DNA of 24,122 bases. Origin: a virus. A program made the translations under genes and the position numbers. Below are positions 15,030-21,493 of the stretch, piece after piece. Location: IMG/VR virus record IMGVR_UViG_3300012208_000120, positions 1-24,122 of that record. One strand, written 5' to 3'. Each line of letters begins with the position of its first letter. Within the stretch, counting starts at the first letter, position 1. The notes beneath the pieces were generated by a model. The model was not told where the DNA came from. It did no database searches and saw only the letters and a program-made list of their open reading frames with translations.

Positions 15030-16424
15030 ATGTCTCAACCAACATACGCATCGAGCACTGCCGAAGGCGGAAAGCTAGGAACTCTCTTTTCTAGAGGGTC
15101 CGGCACTGGGAACTATGCTGTCGCGTCCCAGGCGAACTACACGATTCTTGACCCCACGAATCTTAACGCGGGACAGAACCTGTTCGTCCCTGCGGGATTC
15201 TGCGCCATCGTTAGCGCAGGCGGATCCGTGGGCACTCTGACGGCCGCCGTTCAGGCGTCTGTCGGACTGTTTGTCGACGGCGTTCTGGTGGTTGAACAGC
15301 AGATCACGGCTGCAGGAACTTCTGTTGCCGCGACCTTCGCCAACTATTCGAACTTCGGGCTGAACTGGCTCATCAAGGGAGACAACAAGTATCACACTGT
15401 CACCCTCGGCGCGCGCACCGCAGTCGGCGCAGACGTGGTCTCCATCCTGAACGATGCGATCACGCGCGCTCCGTACCTGATGGTTGAGATCACCCAGAAC
15501 AGCTTTTTCGGTGCCAGCACCTTCGCGTCTTCGATGTCTGAGGCGCAAGGCAAGCTCGGGGCCCAGATGGTTGTTGGCTCGGGTGCCGGCAATTACAGTT
15601 CTGCCTCCAAATCGTTCCAGCCGGTTGACGGCGGCGGTGGGCAGCTTACTGTCACGACTTTGATCCCCAAGGGTTTCGTTCTATTACTCGCTTCCGGCGG
15701 CGTTATTGGTTCTACGCACGCGGGCGATGCGGTCGCGGTTGGCCTCTTGGTCGACGGCGTCCTAAAGACCGAGCAGGACATTGTTCCACATGGAACATCT
15801 CAGCTGTCGCCTTTCGGCCTCAGCTACGCGGTATTCGGCGACGACAAGATTCACTCGATCGCTCTCGCGTACCACACGCAGGGAGCCTCGGCCACAAACG
15901 TCACGATTGGAAACAACTCGGCGACCCATGCCCCGTTCATTTTGGCTGAACTCACGCAATCTAACCTGACTGGACAGAATACAGACGCCAGCAGCTTGTC
16001 TGAAGGCGGAAAACTTGGTTGCACGTTCTTGTCCGGAGCAGGGACTGGAAATTACGCCACCAACAGCCAGTCGTACGTTAACGTTGATTCCACCTTGCTG
16101 TCTACGAACATTCTGGTTCCCTTTGGATACGTTCTACTCGTTTCCGCGAACGGCGTAGCCGGAACGGCGACAGCAGCCGCGGAAGTCAGCGTCGGCATCG
16201 CGGTCGACGGCGTGCTTGCAGCGGAGTCTATCAACGAAGGCGCGGCGGCCAATAATCTCGTCGGCTTCGACGTCCAGTACATGATCGTCGGGGATAACAA
16301 GACGCATAGCGTTGCCATGGTGTTCAGAACGAACGCCACAGCGGATAACGCTCTCATCGGCAACAACATCGCCACCAACGTTCCGTCTATGTTGCTGGAA
16401 CTGACCCAATCGAATCTGAACTAA
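15030..16424 (+). CDS. Virion protein made of three tandem copies of one domain
   Basis: I start at ATG 15030, preceded by GGAG (15020-15023); TTG 15018 in frame would overlap that site. The 464-aa protein consists almost entirely of three similar domains (5-157, 164-312, 318-463). Each begins with a variant of A-S-S-x-x-E-x-x-GKLG followed by a G-x-G-NY segment, has VDGVL in the middle (82-86, 241-245, 392-396), KGDNKYH/FGDDKIH/VGDNKTH later, and ends with EITQN or ELTQSN. The fold is probably a beta-sandwich, and its place between portal and scaffold genes suggests a head decoration, head fibre or other surface-exposed virion protein. No enzyme motif is visible, and I do not recognise the family. 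Confidence 0.8.
   Translation: MSQPTYASSTAEGGKLGTLFSRGSGTGNYAVASQANYTILDPTNLNAGQNLFVPAGFCAIVSAGGSVGTLTAAVQASVGLFVDGVLVVEQQITAAGTSVAATFANYSNFGLNWLIKGDNKYHTVTLGARTAVGADVVSILNDAITRAPYLMVEITQNSFFGASTFASSMSEAQGKLGAQMVVGSGAGNYSSASKSFQPVDGGGGQLTVTTLIPKGFVLLLASGGVIGSTHAGDAVAVGLLVDGVLKTEQDIVPHGTSQLSPFGLSYAVFGDDKIHSIALAYHTQGASATNVTIGNNSATHAPFILAELTQSNLTGQNTDASSLSEGGKLGCTFLSGAGTGNYATNSQSYVNVDSTLLSTNILVPFGYVLLVSANGVAGTATAAAEVSVGIAVDGVLAAESINEGAAANNLVGFDVQYMIVGDNKTHSVAMVFRTNATADNALIGNNIATNVPSMLLELTQSNLN
15042..16418 (+). repeat. Three tandem coding repeats of about 150 codons
   Basis: Units at about 15042-15500, 15519-15965 and 15981-16418 encode the three domains of the protein above. Similarity is clear at protein level (VDGVL, GDNK-x-H, E-x-TQ-x-N at equivalent positions) but much weaker in DNA, so the duplications are old. 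The 5- and 6-residue linkers are short. Confidence 0.85.
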
Positions 16425-16459
16425 CCTTAGCGGGGTAGTGAACTCTTTGGAGGAATCCC

Positions 16460-16852
16460 ATGAGCGTTTTAGACGAGTTTCAGGACGGCCCGTCTGCCGA
16501 TCCCGTCCCGGGGCTAGCCCCGATCGGCGATCGCAGGTTCGTTGCCCTGACTCCGCAGGACAAAGTAACGCTGGCACAGTTCTCGTCTTCGCCCGCATAT
16601 GCAGTATTGTTCAAGCTGATATACGGCGAAGTTGAGAAGGCCGAGACAGAGCATTTTCGCAAGTGGAGATCCGAGGAAGAGTTTCACCGCACCGGAATTT
16701 TTGCGGTCGGTATGAGGGTGTTCGCGGAACGCCTAGAGGCAGAGATCGGCCGTCAGGTCGATGAGTTCTCTGGCGAACTAGAGTTCCTTCGAGACAAAAA
16801 GAAATTGAACGATACGCCGCTTGAGGATCGAATCATTCAAGGCTTCAAATAA
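16460..16852 (+). CDS. Small hypothetical protein upstream of the scaffold
   Basis: ATG 16460 has GGAGG at 16449-16453. The 130-aa product has a flexible P/D-rich N-terminus (about 1-30), then long charged helices (YAVLFKLIYGEVEKAETEHF, GMRVFAERLEAEIGRQVDEF) that could form a coiled coil. Such short helical proteins near the scaffold can be head assembly factors, but no family is recognised. A 156-nt non-coding leader follows. Confidence 0.72.
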   Translation: MSVLDEFQDGPSADPVPGLAPIGDRRFVALTPQDKVTLAQFSSSPAYAVLFKLIYGEVEKAETEHFRKWRSEEEFHRTGIFAVGMRVFAERLEAEIGRQVDEFSGELEFLRDKKKLNDTPLEDRIIQGFK

Positions 16853-17008
16853 TTTGTGACGGGTTTCTATGACGGGTTTCACCGCTCCGTCTGGCCAGCG
16901 GAGAGTAGCAACCGTCTCCAAAATTTAAATCGTACAAATCCCAGAAATGGGACGAAGCAGTACAAGACTCATTTTACGCACCGGATTGGTGCCTAAGGAG
17001 ATAGTACC
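16853..17008 (+). other. Non-coding structured leader before the scaffold gene
   Basis: The gap holds two copies of TGACGGGTTTC (16857-16867, 16870-16880). Alternative stems use the same bases: CTCCG/CGGAG (16885-16889 with 16899-16903) or GGAGA/TCTCC (16900-16904 with 16915-16919). A hairpin with a GAAA loop, TCCCA/TGGGA (16939-16952), and another, GCACC/GGTGC (16978-16992), follow. The last ends 2 nt before the ribosome binding site AAGGAG (16995-17000). I see no convincing promoter and no credible ORF; a 19-codon frame at 16869 lacks a good binding site. Confidence 0.5.
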
Positions 17009-18349
17009 ATGAGAAGCGTTCAAGAATTAATTGCAAGCGGGAAAGTCCCAGCCAACACTGTGCCGTCCCATAATCGCCCGGTATATCCAGATGGCTGGCC
17101 GATTTTCGTAGAATTGACCAAGCAGGTCGAATACGACTGGAACAGCCTTCCGTCTGATCGTGTTCGTCTTCTGAGACAGGACTCGGCGTATAGGACAGCC
17201 CTTGAGGCTTTCTTGACGCCAGCCGTGGCCCCCGCGCAGGACGCATCGTCGGAGATTCCGACCGCTGCCGCCCAGGCGCAGGCCGCTTCTCCTGAGGAAG
17301 CGATCATTAATGCGCCGGCCGTCGAAGAGGTTGTACCGGCAGCCGAAAACGCTGTTGTTCCTGAGGTGGCCGTCGAAGAGCCGCCAGTGCCGGCCGCCCC
17401 TGCCGAAGAGGCCGATGGTACCAAAATTGAATACCCTTTCGGAACCGTCGAGAAAGTCAAAGGCGGCTGGGAAGCGCGCGTCGACAACAAAGATGGATCC
17501 GGTGTCCAGGTTTACAAGAGCAAGACCTTACACGAATTGATCGGAAAGCTGATGCAGGCCCACGCGCATGCGTCGGCAAAGATCCGAGAGCAAGAAGCAG
17601 AGCGGCTGCAGCGACTAGCAGACGAGCCTGCCGATGTCGCCGTTGAGCGCAGGCGCCTAGCGCCCCGCAAGATGACGGCGGACGAGCAGTTTGAGTTCGG
17701 CGAGGCGATGTCTTCCGGAGACCCGGTTCGCATCAACAAAGCGATGGCCAAACGCGACGAGATCATTCTCGGCGGGGCCGTTGAAGAAGTCATCGGCGAA
17801 GTCAACAAGACGCGAGACGAATTAGAGCTCGCGGGACACATGAACACCGCCAAGTCTTTCATCAGGCAAAATCCTGATTTCCTTTTTACCCAAGAAGTCG
17901 GCGCCAAGATGGACGCCATCCTTTTGGAAAACAATTGGGCCTACACCGTTCGGAATTTGAACAAGGCCCTCGCCATTTTGCAAGAGCAAGGCGAAGTTAC
18001 AAAACAAGTTTCGACACCAGAACCGGAGATACCTGTTCCGACTTCTGCAGCAGTTCCAGTAGCACCAGCAGCGCCCGCACCTAAACCGGCGGTGGCGCCT
18101 GCTGTACGGCCAGCACCTCCAAAACCTACGCCTGCGCAGGTTGAGGGACGGTTGAGGCCAGGGTCCGCATCCACAGGGGTATCGCCGCGCCAAGCCAGTG
18201 TCAGGCAAGGAGCGACTCCCGTAGCAACCGTGGGGCTGACCGCCGAGGAATACAATAGAATGTCTGTAAGCGATACTCGTCGCAAGTACAAAACCGATCC
18301 GGGATTCAGATCGGCTGTCGACAAACTAATCGCAGAGGGCCGAATCTAG
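17009..18349 (+). CDS. Probable scaffolding protein
   Basis: The 446-aa protein precedes the major capsid gene, where phages place the scaffold that guides prohead assembly and then leaves or is degraded. It begins with an ordered-looking stretch (VPSHNRPVYPDGWPIFVELT), followed by an A/P/E-rich linker (about 70-150), a compact middle (KIEYPFGTVEKVKGGWEARV), a long charged helical part with HAHASAKIREQEAERLQRLA (about 190-330), another A/P-rich linker and a short basic C-terminus (EEYNRMSVSDTRRKYKTDPG). Alanine/proline linkers, acidic helices and a small basic C-terminal end resemble scaffolds, whose C-terminus binds the capsid protein. No protease motif is seen, so it is not an obvious protease-scaffold fusion. 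A minor head protein is the alternative. Confidence 0.62.
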   Translation: MRSVQELIASGKVPANTVPSHNRPVYPDGWPIFVELTKQVEYDWNSLPSDRVRLLRQDSAYRTALEAFLTPAVAPAQDASSEIPTAAAQAQAASPEEAIINAPAVEEVVPAAENAVVPEVAVEEPPVPAAPAEEADGTKIEYPFGTVEKVKGGWEARVDNKDGSGVQVYKSKTLHELIGKLMQAHAHASAKIREQEAERLQRLADEPADVAVERRRLAPRKMTADEQFEFGEAMSSGDPVRINKAMAKRDEIILGGAVEEVIGEVNKTRDELELAGHMNTAKSFIRQNPDFLFTQEVGAKMDAILLENNWAYTVRNLNKALAILQEQGEVTKQVSTPEPEIPVPTSAAVPVAPAAPAPKPAVAPAVRPAPPKPTPAQVEGRLRPGSASTGVSPRQASVRQGATPVATVGLTAEEYNRMSVSDTRRKYKTDPGFRSAVDKLIAEGRI

Positions 18350-18388
18350 CGTAGACCGCGCACATGCAGTTCATTGGGAAAAACTCTA

Positions 18389-19420
18389 ATGTCTCTAGGA
18401 TTCCCCGCGTCAAACGTGACCGGGAACTTGCCTCAATCGACTGTCAAGTTCTATGACAAGCAATTCGTAGAAAACTTGAAAGCCGAAACGCCTTACGTCC
18501 GTTGCGCGGAACGTCGGGATTTGCCGCTGAATAGCGGAAACCAGTTGGTCCTCTTCGAATACAATACGTTCGGAGCCAACACTACACAAGCATCGGAAGG
18601 CAACCCGCCTGCCGGTCTTATCGCTTCTCTCGTCAGCAACACTTCGACTATCGGGGAATATGCTGATTACGCCTCGTTCTCGAGCCTCGCTCTGGCTACC
18701 GCCATTGACGACACTCTCGGAAACGTAGCGAAAGAGCTGTCGTATCGCCTCGGTCAGTCCTTGTCGAATCTCGTCCGTTACACCGTTGACGGCGCTTCGG
18801 CGATCGATTCGTCCGTTCTCGTGTCCCTGGCAGCGGCTTCTAGCTCCAGTTTCACTTCACTCTCTATCGGGACCGTGCGCGCCCAGATCCAGTCCATGGC
18901 TGGCCGCTCGATCAAACCGTTTATGGCTGCTAAGAAACGGTTTGCCGGAATCGTTCACCCCTTTGCTTGGGGCGATGCGATCAACGACACCTCCAACAAC
19001 AGCCCCATCGACACCCTGAAGCACACCTCAGAGGGTCTGATGAAAATGGAAGAGCTGCCTTCTGCCGACCTCACGGAAGTTTTCGAACTCCCGGGAACCG
19101 GTGTTGACTTCTTCCAGACGAACCTCGTCACCCAGACGGCGAACTATAAGACCTCTGGTGCGACGGCTCTTCGTACGTACATCTTCGGGCGCGACGGCGT
19201 TATTGCCATCAACCTCGCGGGCCGTGGCGACACGGGGTACGGCGACGGGAACTATCGCGGAATCAAGTGCAACGTTGTCCAAAACGCCGCTTTGAGCGTT
19301 TCGGATCCCGAAGGCTTGATCCCCGGCTGGACGAGCTACAAAGTGCACTTCACCGTCACTCTGCCGCCCGATCCGACGCAGCGCGTCCGCCTCATTGACG
19401 CCTTGTCCGGAATCAGCTAA
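18389..19420 (+). CDS. Major capsid protein, N4-gp56 family
   Basis: This 343-aa protein should form the icosahedral shell (HK97-like fold). I prefer ATG 18389 with GGGA upstream over TTG 18374, which lacks a binding site. The pattern is that of the N4-gp56 family: STVKFYDKQFVENLKAETPY (17-36), DLPLNSGNQLVLFEYNTF (44-61), ASEGNPPAGL (68-77), a stretch on STIGEYADYASFSSLALATA (86-105) and the helix AKELSYRLGQSLSNLVRYTV (114-133). HP-x-A-W in IVHPFAWGDA and FGRDGVIAINL are later typical pieces. The family includes the capsid protein of coliphage N4 and many podovirus-like phages. No N-terminal prodomain is obvious. It is followed by a 218-nt non-coding region full of hairpins, one of which looks like a terminator, as expected for a highly expressed gene. 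Confidence 0.9.
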   Translation: MSLGFPASNVTGNLPQSTVKFYDKQFVENLKAETPYVRCAERRDLPLNSGNQLVLFEYNTFGANTTQASEGNPPAGLIASLVSNTSTIGEYADYASFSSLALATAIDDTLGNVAKELSYRLGQSLSNLVRYTVDGASAIDSSVLVSLAAASSSSFTSLSIGTVRAQIQSMAGRSIKPFMAAKKRFAGIVHPFAWGDAINDTSNNSPIDTLKHTSEGLMKMEELPSADLTEVFELPGTGVDFFQTNLVTQTANYKTSGATALRTYIFGRDGVIAINLAGRGDTGYGDGNYRGIKCNVVQNAALSVSDPEGLIPGWTSYKVHFTVTLPPDPTQRVRLIDALSGIS

Positions 19421-19426
19421 ACCCAC

Positions 19427-19452
19427 GCAGGAGGGAATCCTGCCTTACTTTC
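19427..19452 (+). terminator. Possible intrinsic terminator after the capsid gene
   Basis: GCAGGA and TCCTGC form a 6-bp stem with loop GGGAA just 6 nt after the capsid stop, followed by a moderately T-rich CTTACTTTCT. Partial termination here would raise the capsid level relative to the genes after it. Confidence 0.4.
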
Positions 19453-19481
19453 TCTGGCAGAGGGGCCTTAACAGTTCCTCT

Positions 19482-19522
19482 GTCTACGCAATCCTTCAAG
19501 ACTCTTGAGGGATTACGTAGAC
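19482..19522. repeat. 41-nt near-perfect palindrome
   Basis: GTCTACG-C-AATCC on the left matches GGATT-A-CGTAGAC on the right, with TCAAGA/TCTTGA around a single central base. Only the C/A pair at 19489 and 19515 fails; T/G at 19495 and 19509 can wobble in RNA. As RNA it is a stem of up to about 17 pairs with a small loop. No T-run follows, so it is not a classic terminator; RNase III processing, RNA stability or a protein-binding site are possible. Confidence 0.85.
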
Positions 19523-19638
19523 ACGATTATTGTCGTGGGCGGCGTGAACCGAGACGCCCGCGGCTTGACTGACGAGCTCTCTCGGGGGACGCACCAGCGC
19601 GGGCTTCGACGTTCTTAAAGCCCTAGGAGGACTTTCCC

Positions 19639-20355
19639 ATGGCAGAAGCAAACATCGTTCGAAAGGCATTACCGGCAAATCTACCAGAGCACGTCAAGCG
19701 TAGGCTGATGGGAACATCGGCCGACGAGCGCGCGCCCTGGGAGACTTGGACAACGGCGGATCCGTTGGCTGGATGTTCGCCGCAACTCAAAGCCGAGATC
19801 GCCGAGTATTCGCAGAAACACCACGGCAAAACATCTTCAGCTAACCTCGAGGAACTCTGTCGACAGAAAGAAATGTCGAAAGAGATGGTTAAAGAATACA
19901 GATTCTACAACCAGGAAGACCTCCTCGACACCCCTTCGCGTAAAGGCCGCGTCCTCAATTGCCTTGAATTTTTGAAAATGCTCGAGACGATCCGTCCGGC
20001 ATATCTCTCTGCCAACATCCGTCGAGGTCTTACTGGGCTCGCGGTCTATCACCCTAAAGATATTCAAACCGCCGACGGCGTCAAGCGCGTTGATTGGCAA
20101 TACGTTTGCGGCGTTCAGGTCGGCTTCATGTGGGAGTATTCTGTCGTTTGGTTGGATGCTCACAATCTGCCGTTGAACGAGAAGTGGCGCGGCTGGAGAA
20201 CGGTTCTCCTCCGTTTGATTCAGCAAGGCCACGTCACCGAGAAACAGGCTCTAGAAGTTTTCGGTGAGCCTACCCCGGCCGGCGCAAAGCGTTACCAGGA
20301 GCAGCTGTATTACTGGCGTAACAGAAAAGAACTTGACAACTTCATTCAGGAGTAG
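19639..20355 (+). CDS. Hypothetical protein downstream of the capsid gene
   Basis: The 238-aa protein has a strong binding site, AGGAGG at 19625-19630. It is mostly helical and soluble, with LKAEIAEYSQKHHGKTSSAN, then SRKGRVLNCLEFLKMLETIR and a tryptophan-rich second half (DWQYVCGVQVGFMWEYSVVW, then NEKWRGWRTVLLRLI). The end (AKRYQEQLYYWRNRKELDNF) is basic and aromatic. No family is recognised. Position suggests a virion or head-completion protein, but a regulatory or host-interaction role cannot be excluded. Long structured non-coding stretches flank it on both sides, so it may be a separately regulated unit. Confidence 0.75.
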   Translation: MAEANIVRKALPANLPEHVKRRLMGTSADERAPWETWTTADPLAGCSPQLKAEIAEYSQKHHGKTSSANLEELCRQKEMSKEMVKEYRFYNQEDLLDTPSRKGRVLNCLEFLKMLETIRPAYLSANIRRGLTGLAVYHPKDIQTADGVKRVDWQYVCGVQVGFMWEYSVVWLDAHNLPLNEKWRGWRTVLLRLIQQGHVTEKQALEVFGEPTPAGAKRYQEQLYYWRNRKELDNFIQE

Positions 20356-20605
20356 TAGCCTTAAATTTCTGGGATGGTATGCCGAATCCGCAATGGCATT
20401 GCGGTACGATCTAAGGAGGCAAAGAGTCCCCAGAAAGCGACCTGGTTCGCACCAGGCCGAAGTCGCCCTTTGTGCACACGGGCGGCGCACAATCGGTCCC
20501 GCGCAACAAAGCGCGCTGCCGGCGTCCGGGGGTTGTGTACTGGCCCCCATTAGTGACGGCCGAACACGTTAGCGGCTTGTGCTATACCTTTAAAGGAGAG
20601 CGCAA
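20356..20605 (+). other. Structured non-coding region before the 39-aa membrane protein
   Basis: About 250 nt contain no credible gene but several inverted repeats: CCGCAAT-GGC-ATTGCGG (20388-20404, perfect 7-bp stem); GCGA/TCGC around CCTGG/CCAGG (20437-20466); and GGGGG/CCCCC (20528-20548). A strong Shine-Dalgarno-like CTAAGGAGG at 20411-20419 has no start codon after it. The hairpin with loop TTCGCA is not a tRNA arm: the loop is 6 nt and no cloverleaf can be drawn. The true binding site, AAAGGAG, is at 20592-20598. Confidence 0.55.
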
Positions 20606-20725
20606 ATGGAAAGCAACATCTTCGTTCAATTGGCAACAGCTGGTCTGGTGTATCTGGTCGCCGCGATCATCGTCGGGTTCGGCTTGTACGTTGGGTTCAG
20701 AGCAGCCTACAAGCTCATCGGGTAA
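20606..20725 (+). CDS. 39-aa single-pass membrane protein
   Basis: ATG 20606 has AAAGGAG at 20592-20598. The product starts MESNIFVQLA, has one strongly hydrophobic stretch (TAGLVYLVAAIIVGFGLYVG, 11-30) and ends in FRAAYKLIG with basic residues, predicting N-out/C-in insertion. The next gene starts 4 nt after its stop. A role in lysis (holin or antiholin) or in the host membrane is possible but not shown. It is supported by the binding site, hydrophobicity and tight spacing to the next gene, despite its size. Confidence 0.65.
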   Translation: MESNIFVQLATAGLVYLVAAIIVGFGLYVGFRAAYKLIG

Positions 20726-20729
20726 AACC

Positions 20730-21068
20730 ATGGATTTCCACAAGTACATTTGTCCTTGCGGGAAGAAGATCGAGGCCACCGGGCCTAGATCCCTGTGCAT
20801 GTTTGTGCGCGCCCATGAAGGCCTGGGGTGTCCCATCGTGGGCCACACCAAGCCGTTCATTGAAAAGACGGACGCCGAAATTTTGGTCCCAGGTCGCTAC
20901 ACCAAGCCGTTGATGGCTAGCACCTATGACCCCAGGCCGATCGTTCCGTATGGCAGCCCGATTTGGACCGCGAACGACTATTCGTTTCTTGCTGACATGA
21001 AGATTTCTCCGTTAGCGGATCTCCGCGGCGAGGTGGAACTTGCACACCGATACCGTACTATCGCCTGA
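20730..21068 (+). CDS. Small cysteine/histidine (zinc-finger-like) hypothetical protein
   Basis: I start at ATG 20730, 4 nt after the preceding stop, so it is probably translated by coupling; the frame is open back to 20472, but that covers the structured region and the membrane peptide. The 112-aa protein starts DFHKYICPCGKKIEATG and has C8, C10, C23, H29 and C34, a likely zinc site (CPCG, SLCMFVRAHEGLGC). The rest is a P/Y-rich extended region (LMASTYDPRPIVPYGSPIWT) ending in a short helix. No family recognised. Confidence 0.7.
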   Translation: MDFHKYICPCGKKIEATGPRSLCMFVRAHEGLGCPIVGHTKPFIEKTDAEILVPGRYTKPLMASTYDPRPIVPYGSPIWTANDYSFLADMKISPLADLRGEVELAHRYRTIA

Positions 21069-21336
21069 AATCCAAGAGCGGCTACGGCTGGCCAACGACC
21101 TTATCGAAGGCAAGCTACAACGCATGCCGGAAAAATTGGCTAGGCTTTACAGGCCTGGTCTTGCGCAACTCCAGATCCTACTCAGACGGTGCCTTGCCCC
21201 ACCTAAAGAGGTTGAGACCGATCCGCCGATCACGGGCGGCAAGAAACTTTCTCCTGATCTAGCGCTAGCGGCGGCCGCAGCCGTCCCGGTGTTCCCAAGG
21301 CTACTGCCATTCTGGGGTGCAGGCCTGAACCTGTAG
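21040..21336 (+). CDS. Small hypothetical protein with a TTG start
   Basis: The frame starts at TTG 21040 with GAGGTGG just upstream (21030-21036) and overlaps the previous gene by 29 nt. The product (98 aa) has a helical amphipathic first half (SPEIQERLRLANDLIEGKLQ, then MPEKLARLYRPGLAQLQILL) and a hydrophobic A/P/L-rich end (LSPDLALAAAAAVPVFPRLL, then PFWGAGLNL), which could be a membrane-associating tail. A shorter version from an internal ATG is possible. Function unknown. Confidence 0.58.
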   Translation: MHTDTVLSPEIQERLRLANDLIEGKLQRMPEKLARLYRPGLAQLQILLRRCLAPPKEVETDPPITGGKKLSPDLALAAAAAVPVFPRLLPFWGAGLNL

Positions 21337-21493
21337 TTTTACTGAAAAATTTCAGTTTACCCCAATAGCGGCCCTTAGCCGTGATACTGTCCATTTTTAA
21401 GACTTCTTTAATCGTCGAGCAGAGGATTCCCCAAAGGAAGCGACTACGAGTGGCTGATGCTCTGCAAAGGGGCCATTCCTAAGGTGTATTTCA
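21337..21493 (+). other. Non-coding leader before the serine protease gene
   Basis: No gene is seen. The palindrome ACTGAAA-AA-TTTCAGT (21341-21356) lies right after the previous stop and may be a weak terminator. GCAGAG (21419-21424) and CTCTGC (21460-21465) could close a long stem-loop over the region. AAGGTG (21481-21486) is the binding site for ATG 21494. No clear promoter was found. Confidence 0.45.

Larger units (their letters stand above)
19421..19638 (+). other. Structured non-coding region after the capsid gene
   Basis: There is no credible gene here. Inverted repeats follow each other: GCAGGA/TCCTGC (19427-19443), CAGAGG/CCTCTG (19458-19463 with 19477-19482), the 41-nt palindrome at 19482-19522, CACGA/TCGTG (19522-19537) and GGGCG/CGCCC (19537-19559). 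AGGAGG at 19625-19630 is the binding site of the next gene. The dense stems suggest an RNA with a role in transcript ends, processing or stability. Confidence 0.6.

Noticed and set aside
16869-16928. 19-codon frame as a leader peptide before the scaffold
   Set aside because: No good ribosome binding site, very short, and its codons overlap the repeats and stems of the leader.
20437-20466. Possible tRNA-like arm (CCTGG TTCGCA CCAGG)
   Set aside because: The loop is 6 nt rather than 7 and no acceptor, D or anticodon arms can be drawn around it.
20580-20588. Extended -10 promoter look-alike TGCTATACC
   Set aside because: Transcription would begin about at the ribosome binding site of the 39-aa gene, leaving no leader, and no fitting -35 is present.
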